A stretch of DNA of 64,000 nucleotides. Origin: Spirometra erinaceieuropaei (lineage: Eukaryota; Platyhelminthes; Cestoda; Diphyllobothriidea; Diphyllobothriidae). Positions 22,330-32,600 of the stretch are shown here, piece after piece. Below the pieces are notes generated by a model. It had not been told where the DNA came from. It did no database searches and worked only from the letters and a program-made list of their open reading frames with translations. Position 1 is the stretch's first letter, and every line of letters begins with the position of its first letter. The translations under genes and the position numbers were made by a program. Location: the NCBI GenBank assembly GCA_902702965.1, contig CACRXP010000405.1:391652-455651 (forward strand), given 5' to 3'.

Positions 22330-23940
22330 GTTCATGCGTCGGGTGATGTGAGGCGGGTTTGTGTACGGTGTATGTTCGAGTGAGCCGGGTTGTGGTAGCG
22401 GGGTAAAGTCTGTGGCGTTAAACTACAGGCTCTCATGAAGACGCATGTAGCCGAATAGGCCCATGTCATGGTGGAATGTCTTTGGACAGTGTGTACAGAT
22501 GAAGTGGGTGCAAAAGGTCTATATTGCAGCCACTGACACTGGGACGCCAGTCTCTGCGACGGATTCGCCAATATCCAATTTTCGTTATGCAAGTATAGAT
22601 GGTGGTAAAGACAGAATGGGATTGTAGCTAGTGATCTGGCCGTGTGAAGATGCTATTAGTGGTGATGAATCTGGCATTGGTAGAGTCGCTGGTGGTGTTT
22701 GTAAAGTTTTCAGGTGAAGGAGGTAGGTCTGTCGTGATGTCATTCCTCCAGGACCCATGCGGTGCCTGGGTGTTCTAGAGCATTGTAAGCAGATGAGGTG
22801 TATGACAGGCGTATTTCGGGGCCACGGGCATTGGTTCGTCGGCTCTGTGTGCAAGCGACTGACCAGGCCTATGCGTGATGAGAAAATGTGGTTACAATGG
22901 GAACGAGTTGCAATTTAATCAACATTGTTGGTGGTAGGCGCAATGGCAGTAATGTTTTTTGCGCCGGTAGGGGTGAACACACTGGCGTTGCTATTGATGG
23001 CGGAAGTGGTAATGTGTTACGAGAGACGGGTTGGCCGTATTGACATTGCACCAGGTCCGCTGATGTCCAACGAAGCCGATCCGTTCCCGTAACGTTTGAC
23101 GCGATAGTAGGGGTCGGGTGCAGACGTCGTTGGTCCGTAACACCTGATTCTTGCGGATCTTCTTCATTGCCTTGGCAGCGACTATTCTGTTGGGACTTCG
23201 AAGATGGTTGCTCTAGTCTTTGCGACAGCGCGGCATGACTGTCCTTCTTGAAAGACGTCCCTGAGGTCTCCAGGTTGATTGATAGGTGCTTGCTAAGGTC
23301 TTCAAGGTGTCTTTGTGGTGACGCTTTTTCCCGCCTTGTCTTCGTCCAGCATCAGTTGCGTAGAATTGCTGATTAGGCAGACGCCCATCGTCCATCCTCA
23401 CGAAGTGATCGCTCTATCTCGGTTGAATCTGCTTCAGCACGGCATGGACATTGTGGACGCCGGTTCATTTCAGGATCTCACTGTCAACAATCTTCTCCTG
23501 CCATTTTACCTTTAGCATTCTTCGGCGAAAGTGTTTGAGTTTCCTTGTTTGGTTGCCATAAACTGTTGATGTCTCCGCCGCGTACATTGGCCTTGTCAGG
23601 ACTACATCTCTACGCATTCCTAGTTTTATATTGAGTGGGATGTTGCGACGGTTCCGGACGGAGTGGTTTGGCTGGCCGGAGGCTTGACTGGCTTTGGAGA
23701 TCGAACTTGCGAGTTCGTCGTCAATCTTGACGTTTCTTCAAATAGTACTCCCAAGACACTCAAATTTCCTCACTGCTGCGAGGTGGATCCCACTGACATT
23801 CATACGGCGTTGGGTGTATTCAGTTGGCTTCCTTGGCGTCATCACCAGACTGGACCGGGTTTTGGCAGACAGCTTCATAGACAACTTCACCTTAGGATCG
23901 GTACAGCACACGGCCTAACCTTCTCATTCGGAGAATAAGG
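22330..23940 (-). pseudogene. RTE-like LINE remnant with C-terminal C2H2 fingers
   Basis: Read on the minus strand, frames must be switched several times, but the order is coherent. RT end/thumb: ISKASQASGQ, AAETSTVYGNQTRKLKHF (23530-23720). C-terminal region: RRMLK, TGVHN(V)HAVLKQ, VRMDDGRLPNQQFY, GRRQGGKKRHHKDTLKT (23200-23540). Two degenerate finger-like segments follow: CLQCSRTPRHRMG (near 22745-22795) and CTHCPKTF..MGLFGYMRLH (22430-22505), the latter followed by a stop. C2H2 fingers at the end of an RTE-like RT are, as I recall, a trait of a LINE family abundant in diphyllobothriidean tapeworms. Decayed. Confidence 0.75.
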
Positions 23941-24000
23941 ACGGCGTATTCGACAGGTCTCGTTTCTTACCAACTGTGTCGGTGATCCCCTTTGCGTCTA

Positions 24001-24281
24001 TTACAAGTCGCAGTGTGACTGTCTGCGAGAGTTTTAGATCGGATCCCAAGCACAACGGGACGAGCATGTCCCGTAACGCGGTCGGTGAGCGCCCTTAACT
24101 GATTAGAGCCGACAGGACGAGCTGGTGACTCAGTGGTTAGACCACTGAACTGATGACCAAAAGAGCGTGCGATCGAGCCTCAGGTTATGCAAGCCCGGGG
24201 GCTGGGAATGGTTGTCTGATGAGGACTAATATGTCAGGTGGCCATTCCAGTCTCTTTCGTCTTTGTCGGTAGTTTCCTGTG
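24001..24281 (+). mobile_element. tRNA-derived SINE (tail unit followed by tRNA-like head)
   Basis: 24010-24095 is the SINE tail unit ('gtgtgactgtctgcgag ... gcggtcggtgagcgccc'). 24115-24195 is a tRNA-like head with an A box (gtgactcagtggttaga) and a B-box-like segment (gcgatcgagcctc). It ends at 24230-24270 with 'ccattccagtctctttcg' and 'tttgtcggta', followed by a (TA)n run. Confidence 0.7.
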
Positions 24282-24304
24282 CATATATATATATATATAT
24301 ATAT
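24282..24304. repeat. (AT)n microsatellite
   Basis: About 11 TA units directly after the SINE end. A second (AT)n run lies at 25062-25081 next to a reversed fragment of the SINE tail ('ggcgctcaccgat', near 25037). Confidence 0.85.
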
Positions 24305-24327
24305 GTTGAAGGCAGAGGCGTTCTTTG

Positions 24328-24652
24328 GGAAAAGGTACTTTATTGCGTGAATTTTCGACGCCGGTTCCCCAGGTCGTCGTCAGACGCAGACTGAAAGTAA
24401 ATGTGCCGAAAACAGTTAACATCTGGCAGTGCACATGAAAAAATCGATAGTCGTTCGCATTTGCGCCCGTGAGCGGCCGCTATTTGCGTCATTCCGTCCC
24501 GATTGGCTCTCGGGCGCAAATGCGAACGATTATCGATTTTTTCATGTGCACTGCCAGATGTTAACTGTTTTCGGCACATTTACTTTCAGTCTGCGTCTGA
24601 CGACGACCTGGGGAACCGGCGTCGAAAATTCACGCAATAAAGTACCTTTTCC
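24328..24652. repeat. 141-bp near-perfect inverted repeat
   Basis: The arm 24328-24468 is the reverse complement of 24512-24652, with about one mismatch seen by eye (the C/T in tcgatagtcg versus cgattatcga). The 43-base spacer contains GCGGCCGC. The outer ends read ggaaaaggtac / gtaccttttcc. A run of N follows directly. The arms contain the motif CTGACGA...GTCGAAA...AATAAA on the plus strand of the right arm. Confidence 0.9.
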
Positions 24653-24716
24653 NNNNNNNNNNNNNNNNNNNNNNNNNNNNNNNNNNNNNNNNNNNNNNNN
24701 NNNNNNNNNNNNNNNN
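24653..24716. other. Assembly gap (N)
   Basis: 64 N directly after the inverted repeat; size may be nominal. Confidence 1.
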
Positions 24717-25106
24717 TTCGGGCTTATTCTGCCTTCATTCAGCCAATCATAACCCTGACCACCAGCAGCTGAGACCAGAAACACAAACATGCGTACAGAC
24801 GCACCTGGCGCAGTCGGTCCACCACTGAGGCCTACCAGATGGGTCATAAGCACTTCATGGAACCGAAGTTCATCAGTGCCTCGCCACCTGTCATTCTCTG
24901 TCGCTGCAGATCGGGTATTTATCAATCAGGAATTGGCGCACACCGATCTATTGGCTTCACAAAGCAAACAAGCTCCGTATGTGTGGCAAAGGTCACGAAC
25001 AGGCAACCAATTACCAATTATATATAATGTTAGGAGGCGCTCACCGATATCATTCTGCCTATATATATATATATATATATCGATTAGACAGTCTTAATCG
25101 GCAAGT

Positions 25107-25238
25107 GAAGACAATGGCCGCGTAGTTATAGTTACCATTGCCAGCCACGCGCCCATTCGTTCCCGTTTCCGTTACGTATTGGAGGACTGTCAAAGCAACT
25201 ATTCCGTTCTCTATGACCATCACTCCCCACTGCAATTG
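25107..25238 (+). other. Possible isolated exon upstream of the sirtuin
   Basis: An open frame (EDNGRVVIVTIASHAP ... SNYSVLYDHHSPLQL) ends exactly at a consensus donor (gtaagt at 25239). I do not recognise the protein. A weak acceptor (gcaag) precedes it at 25105. It is upstream of the sirtuin on the same strand, so it could belong to the preceding gene, to an upstream sirtuin exon or to a repeat. Low confidence. Confidence 0.25.
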
Positions 25239-26522
25239 GTAAGTGACATACTCCCACGGAAAACTTGGTTAAATTAAACATCAGTCTTGAAAAAATAATC
25301 TGAGTGGCAAGAGATTTTCAAGGTCTAAGGACAGTCTCACGCACCTAGCTAATCCGATGTCGGGTCGCATCCTTGCCGTTTTCACTGAATGGATACTTCG
25401 GCCCAAAGTGACAGGCATTGTCCAGGTTGAAGTAGTTTATTTTCGACTGGAGACATTCTCAACGGTGACAATTCTTTCCTATCACTGAAGCCTTACTCGG
25501 TTTCTGTGTCGGCTGTTATGTAGCCCTTTCCCACAAACCCCTTTTTCGACAGCACCCTCTTCCATTGGTGGAGCATAAACAGCAAGTAACAACATCGGAG
25601 GCGGACATGCCGTCTTTGTAGTTGGCTTCACTGCAGTTGCACGTCATATTTCCTCTCGCTGATTGTATAGAATGTGTTGCTCCATGTAGCATTGCCGTAA
25701 CTAATTGATTTCGGATGAGCGTAGGTTATGCCTCTAGAGAAGTTGCAAACTGAGATAAAAAATCAAACCGCATCATAGATCCGTCCTGCATCTGACTTGC
25801 TCTGATGATAAGGCGATGTCAAGACGACCGGAGGTGGGTGCTCACGCAGTGGCTGACACAACTTAACAACTCGTCTACGCGTGCCACGCACGACCTGATC
25901 CGCGGGTTTCACTAAAAGGCCACTCTGAGAAGAAGCTCGTTAGACAGATTCTAGTGAGGAATGCACTGACTTGCCGTGTGTGCGACTTTTTTGCGAGGTC
26001 CGAGTGCTTCGATGAACTCCGATTGAGAGACTATGAACTGCGATTGCTTATTGCCTAACTTATTTTCACACCCTGTAGTCGGTTTGGAGGAAAAAAGCAG
26101 GTTGGTTAGATGACAACAGCGCCGTCAACTACTGACCTCGGACTTTCTCCAGCCTCTCGGCTAATCACTCACCCCTACTGTCTTGCAATCGACCTAGACT
26201 TGAAGGCTTGGCCTGAATCACCAAGTGCCTGTCACCGTGAGCCAAACTGCGCCAATTTTCTTGCAATGAGCTTTTACTTATTTACTTCTCTTTTTTACCT
26301 TTGTTGACAGCGTGTGTTTATTCTCTCAAATTTCTAAGAGGACATCCCAACCAGTAAGTCTTTTTTATGCATTCCGTGCAAAAGTGCAATTTACTTTTTC
26401 AAAGGAAACACACTGTGGGATGTACTTTCGGCGTACATTACTAGAATGACATGTTTAATGCATGTGTGTGCGTGTGTTTTTGTGTCAGCGTGGTGTCTCA
26501 CTTCTCCTCTTTTTTTCATCAG

Positions 26523-26662
26523 GAGCCCAAAAAACCTTGCAAACGGAGGATGTCCAACGGCCTGGAGGCGATTGCGCGAATCATTGCTGAGGGCCGTGCG
26601 ACCAGCATTGTTGCGCTAGTCGGCGCGGGCATCAGCACGGCCAGTGGTATACCAGATTTCAG
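26523..26662 (+). CDS. SIRT3: Sirtuin exon 1 (first visible)
   Basis: A strong acceptor (ctctttttttcatcag) ends at 26522; the exon runs to the donor gtaaga at 26663. The ATG at 26550 begins [15 protein letters not shown] and is in frame with the acceptor, with nine codons (EPKKPCKRR) in between. The exon is therefore either internal (an unseen upstream exon could carry a mitochondrial presequence) or the first exon of a trans-spliced mRNA. It ends in phase 2 within the arginine of GIPDFR. Confidence 0.9.
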
Positions 26663-29600
26663 GTAAGAGTATTTTGTTTTTCCGTTTGGGTATACGATAT
26701 TGCGTCTGGCGTCACTGCTCTTTGCACTGAATGCCCCCCTGGTCCGTCCGTAAATCACAGCGGCAGATCACACCTGAAGAAATCCTGAAAGGCGCCCACC
26801 AAGAGTTGACCGTTTTTCCAACCAATGGCTGGGTGTGTTGTTAGGGTGATGATCTAGGAAGTACGACAATGTCTGATTCCGCATTAGGCGTGTTTGGAAG
26901 AAGCCAAAACGCTTGTTTCGTTGGGGTAGATGCTGTCGTCCAAGGTTTTGGGCCAAGCTTATTTGACCTCTTGCCATACCGGGTTTAGTAATGATCGTTA
27001 ATAGAAGCGAAGAGGCGAGTTCCATGAAGTAGCCACGAAGAAGAAGGCACGACCGCTGGAACAAGAGTTTTATTCGTCTGACGTTTCAGATCCGCACTCG
27101 AGTCCATCGTCAGAGACAGAGTCAGATGAGGATAGTGGATTGCCTAGGTGTTGTAGTATTTATAGGACGGAGTTGGTAGACCGCTACATGCCTATTACAA
27201 TTGGCGGTCCCCGAGTGCATCCCGGCTCGACTGGCCAGGTGTTGAAGCATGCAGCTACTACGCGCCTGTGTGCCGATCAAGATAATCGGCTCCCACTCAG
27301 CAGAGTTGTTGACTGGCGGATTTCCTCATCCGTGCGGATTCTTGGGCAATTTGGCTCACTGAGATGGATACTAGGAACAGTGGTCATCCGCACGCGCTCC
27401 GCTTGGCTAACTAATCTGCCTAGGCAAACTCTCGGTGCCGAATGTGGAGGGGGAGGTCGTTGCGCTTGTTGATTGATTAAGGACCTGAAAGACAATGACT
27501 AGTGTGTTTGATAAAAAACCAGAGGGCCAAGTGGATTCGTCAGCGGAGAAACATTCTTTATTTTAGAGCCAGTGGACTCCAGAATAGCACGGCGCGTTTC
27601 TTTAAGGACTTTGGGAACGCTTTACCAAAGTTAAGTTCTGGTGCGCTTCTCTTATGCCTAAAAATTGACGGGCTACGAGTGGGGCAACAAGCAGAGAGAA
27701 GTAGAGCCACATTCACAACTGTGGACGGAATCTATACAATACTTAATTCATAACTATTTAATAAGTAGTCTGTTGCGAAGAATGATGAGCGAGAGGTGAA
27801 TAAAATTCCTAACAAACAAGCAAAATGAATCTGACTGGATTAACATTATAAGGAAAAAAAAATGCTGCCGCTCATGAAAGGATAAGAAGAGGGCAGGACC
27901 GGCCTTTATGTGACAGCGGGGGCGTAGGGGGAGGAAGTCCACGTTGATCTCCACTTGCGGCAGACGGGCGATGGCGGCATCGGAGATGGTGGAGGGAAGT
28001 TTGAGGACGCCTCGGAAATGCTCGGCCCATCGCTGTCGAATTCGTGTCTTCTCAGTCAGGAGGTTACTGCCGTCGGTACCGAGAAGAGGTGCAGTACCTT
28101 TGGTTGACGAACCGAAGACAGCTTTGATGACCGAGAAGTTCTTCCATTCGTTGCAGTCCGCGTACCCTTATATCTAAGCGGCCTTGCGAGTCGTTCAAGC
28201 GTCCTGTGTCTCGCACAGTCGCTGTTGAATGGGGCAACGACTGCGGTAGAAAGCAGCTCTGTTTTCGTCGGTAGGGCGGTTGCCGTAGGTTTCGTGTAGA
28301 CGGTTCTTCTCGGCGAGCAGGTTTCTGATGGCGGCGTCGTTTTCGTCAAACCGGTCCTGGTGTTGGCGGTGTGCGCGACCGAGGACGACCAGGACCGTCG
28401 ACTGGACCGTGTCTCGCAGTTGACACCAGCGGTTCTCCACGAAGGCGTTCTCGTCAGCGGTGGCGGCGGCAGCGACTGGAAGGTTGTCTAGCCGTTGAAC
28501 TAGCTCGTTGCTGAAATAGACATGGTGAGCAGGCAAGCACAACGAGGCAGTATTCAGCTTACCCGGGGGTTGCTTACATTGTGGTCTCCTGCGAGGCTGT
28601 AGGCGAATACGCATCTTCGAGATGACGAGGCGATGGTCGGTCCACCCGTCGGCACCCGGAATCGCACCCGGAATCACCAGCACGTCTCGCTGATCTTGCA
28701 TTCAGCAGGGGCCATTAACGTGACCGAGGATGCACCCAGGTGACCTTTCACATCGGCAGGTCGTTAATAGAAGCGAAGAGGCGAGTTCTATGAAGTAGCC
28801 GCGAAGAAGGAGGCACGACCGCTGGAACAAGAGCTTTATTCGCCTGACTTTTCGGATTCGCACTCGAGTCCTTCGTCAGAGACAGAGTCAGGTGAGGATA
28901 GTGGATTGCCTAGGTGTTGTAGTATTTATAGGATGTAATTGTTAGACCGCCACATGCCTATTACAATTGGCGGTCCCCGAATGCATCCCGGCTCGACTGG
29001 CCAGGTGTTGAAGCATGCAGTTACCACGCGCCTGTGTGCTGATCAAGATAATCGACTCCCACGCTCATCGTACTCGGTAGGGTTGCTGACTGGCGGATTT
29101 CGTCTTCCGTTCGCTGAAACCGATACTAGAAACAGTGGTCATCCGCACGTGCTCCGCTTGGCTAACTAATCTGCCCAGGCAAACTCTCGGCGCCGAATAT
29201 GGAGGGGGGAGGTCGTTGCGCTTTTTGATTGATTAAGGACCGGGAAACCATGACTCGAGCAATTCTCGGCTCATTTCGTTGTCGCTTCTAGCAAGAATTT
29301 CTGCTTTGTCTCTGATTACGGAATCGAGTGAGAATCCGAAACGATCTTGTCTCCTTAGTAGTGATCCTTCACCACTCAGTCAATTGGTTCGATTGAGTGT
29401 CGTGGCAGCCTAAGCCATAAACAGACCCCAGCCACTACGACCTTCAGGCCCAGTTCCGAATAGATAGAGGACTTGGACGGTAAATAAAGTGAACATTGTA
29501 TTTTGTACATAACGAATAGAGAATAAGTTGGAGAAATTTGGCAGCCGGACGAGAGGTGGACATCTGACCTCGTCGGAGCAGACATCTGAGTGCTACCGGG

Positions 29601-32600
29601 GCAGACGTCGGAACGTCTGTATCATCCTTAAAGTTGATTGGCCAGTTTGGGTGGCCGTGTTTGGCCGAATATCAGACTGCTGCTGCTGCTACAAACTTGC
29701 AAATACGTGCCGGGGCAGGGCTACTGCATGAACACCTACCTCCGGAGTGGGGTTTTCTGCCATGATCACTTGTGAAACAAATCGGCGAGGCCATGCATTT
29801 GCTTGCTTCAGACGCTTGAAAAGCGACAACTCGCTGCTGTAGATTATATTCGATAACTATTACGGACAAACACGGAGGAAGATTGAATGGGGCTAATCCT
29901 GACGTATTTACCACAGTCAGTCGACCGCGCTACGATTCAAATTACTGCCCCACGTTTGATTCAGGGGGGTGTTTAACGCCAAACGAAGGGGGGGGGCATT
30001 TATCGAGTTGATGTCTTTGCTTCACGGGAGGCGATATTCCCTCTTTCCTTGAAATCCAGAACTTTATACCTGCACGAGCGGTCATGTAGCGAGGGGCAAT
30101 TACCGGTTAGGCGCCCTTGACGGTGATACGAGGGACGTTGTGTAGCGTTAAATGACAGTTGTTGCATGACTGCCGTTTTGTCCATGTTGACAGCCGGCCC
30201 CGAAGTTGACGCAGCCCGCGTTGGAAAGGTCCATGCTCCGTTGCATATCTGTCCCCCATCGTGGTGTTGAGCTCGCGGTCGTCCGCGAAGAGCAGGTCAT
30301 GGACAGTAGTCGTGGAGAGATGCGCTGGGGCCTTCATGCGCCGGTTTTCAAGAAGATGGCCGTCGGTCCTGTAGACAATGTTGATCCCAAAGCGCGCGTC
30401 ACGGTACGCGTTCATCAGCATGGCAGAGAACAGAAGAGAGAGAGAGAGAGAGAGAGAGAGCGAGTGCGTAGCCCCGCTGCACTCCATTGGCTTCTGCAAA
30501 TATTTCTATGAATATCCGTGACCTGCGTCATAATGACGTCGTGGAGCTGACGCCCTGTGTGCTAGAATTGTTCAAAACAGCCGAACTTCGGCATAATTTT
30601 CCACAGCTCATTGCCTTCATCAGGTCCATCATGGTGGGGTCAGTATCTCCTTGGACTCCTCTTGGAGCTGGCCAACGGCGAAGATCATGTCGATGGTTTC
30701 GTGGTGTCGTCGGAAGCTACACCAGCTTCCCAGGAGAAGTCCCTGTTCTAGATGACCGTTGAGATGAATGCAAGCAAGGAGCTTCCCGGCGATGTTGAAC
30801 AACGAGGTTCCTCTGTGATTATCACAGAATTACCGGTCTCCTTTCCACTTGTAGAAATGGATGGTAGTTGCGTCCATTAAACCCTAGGGAACTTGTCCTT
30901 GACGCTGCATCTCCTGGAATACTGTTGTAAGTTTGTCCGTCGACCGGGGGCCGCCGTGCTTGTAAAATTTGGTTGGGATCGTGTCGGAGTCCGGTGCTTC
31001 CCAGCTGAAGGTTTGCTGCACGGCCTTGATGGTTTCTGGAAGAGATGGCGGGAGATCTATGTTTGTGGTCGTTTCCACTTCGGGGAGCCAGTTGATGGCG
31101 GCGTGGATGGGTGCTCGAGAACACCTCCAAATTGCTCGGCCCTGCGCCTCAGAAGGTGCGACTCCTACGTTAGAGGGGTTGTTCCGTCGGAGCTGAGAAG
31201 CAGAACGGTTCCATTGGCTGTCGGACCATAGACCGCCCGGATTGAAGCGGAGAAGTTCTTTGTTTCATCGTGTCTGCATATCCGTGGATTTACCCCACAC
31301 TGCGAGTCATCCAGGCGTCCTACATCCACCTCGGCCGTTGCTGTACAAGACGGTCACATCTAAAGGAGGCCGCTTGGCTTGCGTCGGTCTGGCGGTCGAT
31401 GTAGGTTTTGTGTTCTTTTCGGTGAGTAGGTTGCTGATATCCGCGTCGTCAGCAGCCAAGTGTTGATTTTGATGAAGTGCACGTCTGAGGACATCCAGGG
31501 CGATGGAGTGTATAACGTTCTACAGTTAACACTACCGTGTCTCCACGGGGGCGTTTTAACACGAAGCTTGCGGCGTGGCTGGTCGTGCTAGGACGTCTTG
31601 ATAGATCAACACGGGCCACGCGGAAGATGCGTTGGATCAACACGGGGACTAGATCGGGGGTCTGGCAGGCGTTATAAGGAATGCGCATCCACAACAAATA
31701 CCAAGATTTTGGGCGTAGTGGCACACCCAGGTGCAGGCTCTTGTCGCGCCAGTTTAGCTCCGAGCCGCCCCCGTCTTCTTGTGCAGTATAAAATCCTAGT
31801 CCGTGTACTCTGTCGATCAGGAGGTGTGGTTGTACACATAGGTGTGGTTTTTTGCTGTCTCAGCCACCTGCTTCCCCTCCGACCTCCAGTCTTCTTGACT
31901 GTGTCCTGACACCGGGCCCAGGTGGGGGAGGAGGAGAGAATGCGGTAAATGCTGTGCAAGCCCACACCATTACATACAAATTAACGCGCGAGTCATCGTC
32001 CCTCCGCCCGACCTGCTGTTGGGCACACGGTGGACTTCGGTGGTAACGACGGTCGGACTGTCAAGATAGTGAGGAATGCTCTGATTTGTCGTGGAGATGG
32101 GTTCCTCCGGGGCGGCCTCTCTTTTATCTTCCATGCAATTATATCATTAGAATGACTTCGCACCCACGACAACGATTTCCACCATAGGGGCAGTATAAAT
32201 TGTGGGATGTGGTGGTTCGCACAGCCGAGGGACGCACATTTTTTGAGAAGATCGACGTTTCGTCTCCTCCGAGTGACAAAATCTTCCGTATTGGAATTGT
32301 GGACCACCAAACCTGTGCTCATTTTGTTTATTCCGTTATGTCTACCTTGTTTGCGCGTGCCTTAATATCTCCTCCTCCTCCTCCTCCTCCTCCCCCTCCT
32401 CCTCTTCGTCTTATTCTTCTCATCTGGGCCCCCATTTAACCCTGTAGGTCACCGAAAACAGGACTATATGCAAACCTACAGCAATTTAATTTGCCCCATC
32501 CCGAGGCCATTTTCGATTTGGGTTACTTTAAACGTCGTCCCAAAGCCTTCTACACACTGGCTCAAGAACTTTACCCAACTGGCCGATATCGTCCTAACGT

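Noticed and set aside
22332..23051. Several proline-rich minus-strand ORFs as host genes
   Set aside because: They are out-of-frame readings of the decayed LINE C-terminus; the finger motifs appear in other frames.
27050..27125. A working hammerhead ribozyme on the minus strand
   Set aside because: CUGANGA and GAAA are present, but I cannot place a third stem followed by a UH cleavage site. Kept only as a motif finding.
26992..29236. An LTR retrotransposon (direct repeats about 490 bp)
   Set aside because: No gag/pol, primer-binding site or polypurine tract between the repeats, no TG..CA ends, and the interior is an RTE-like LINE fragment in reverse orientation.
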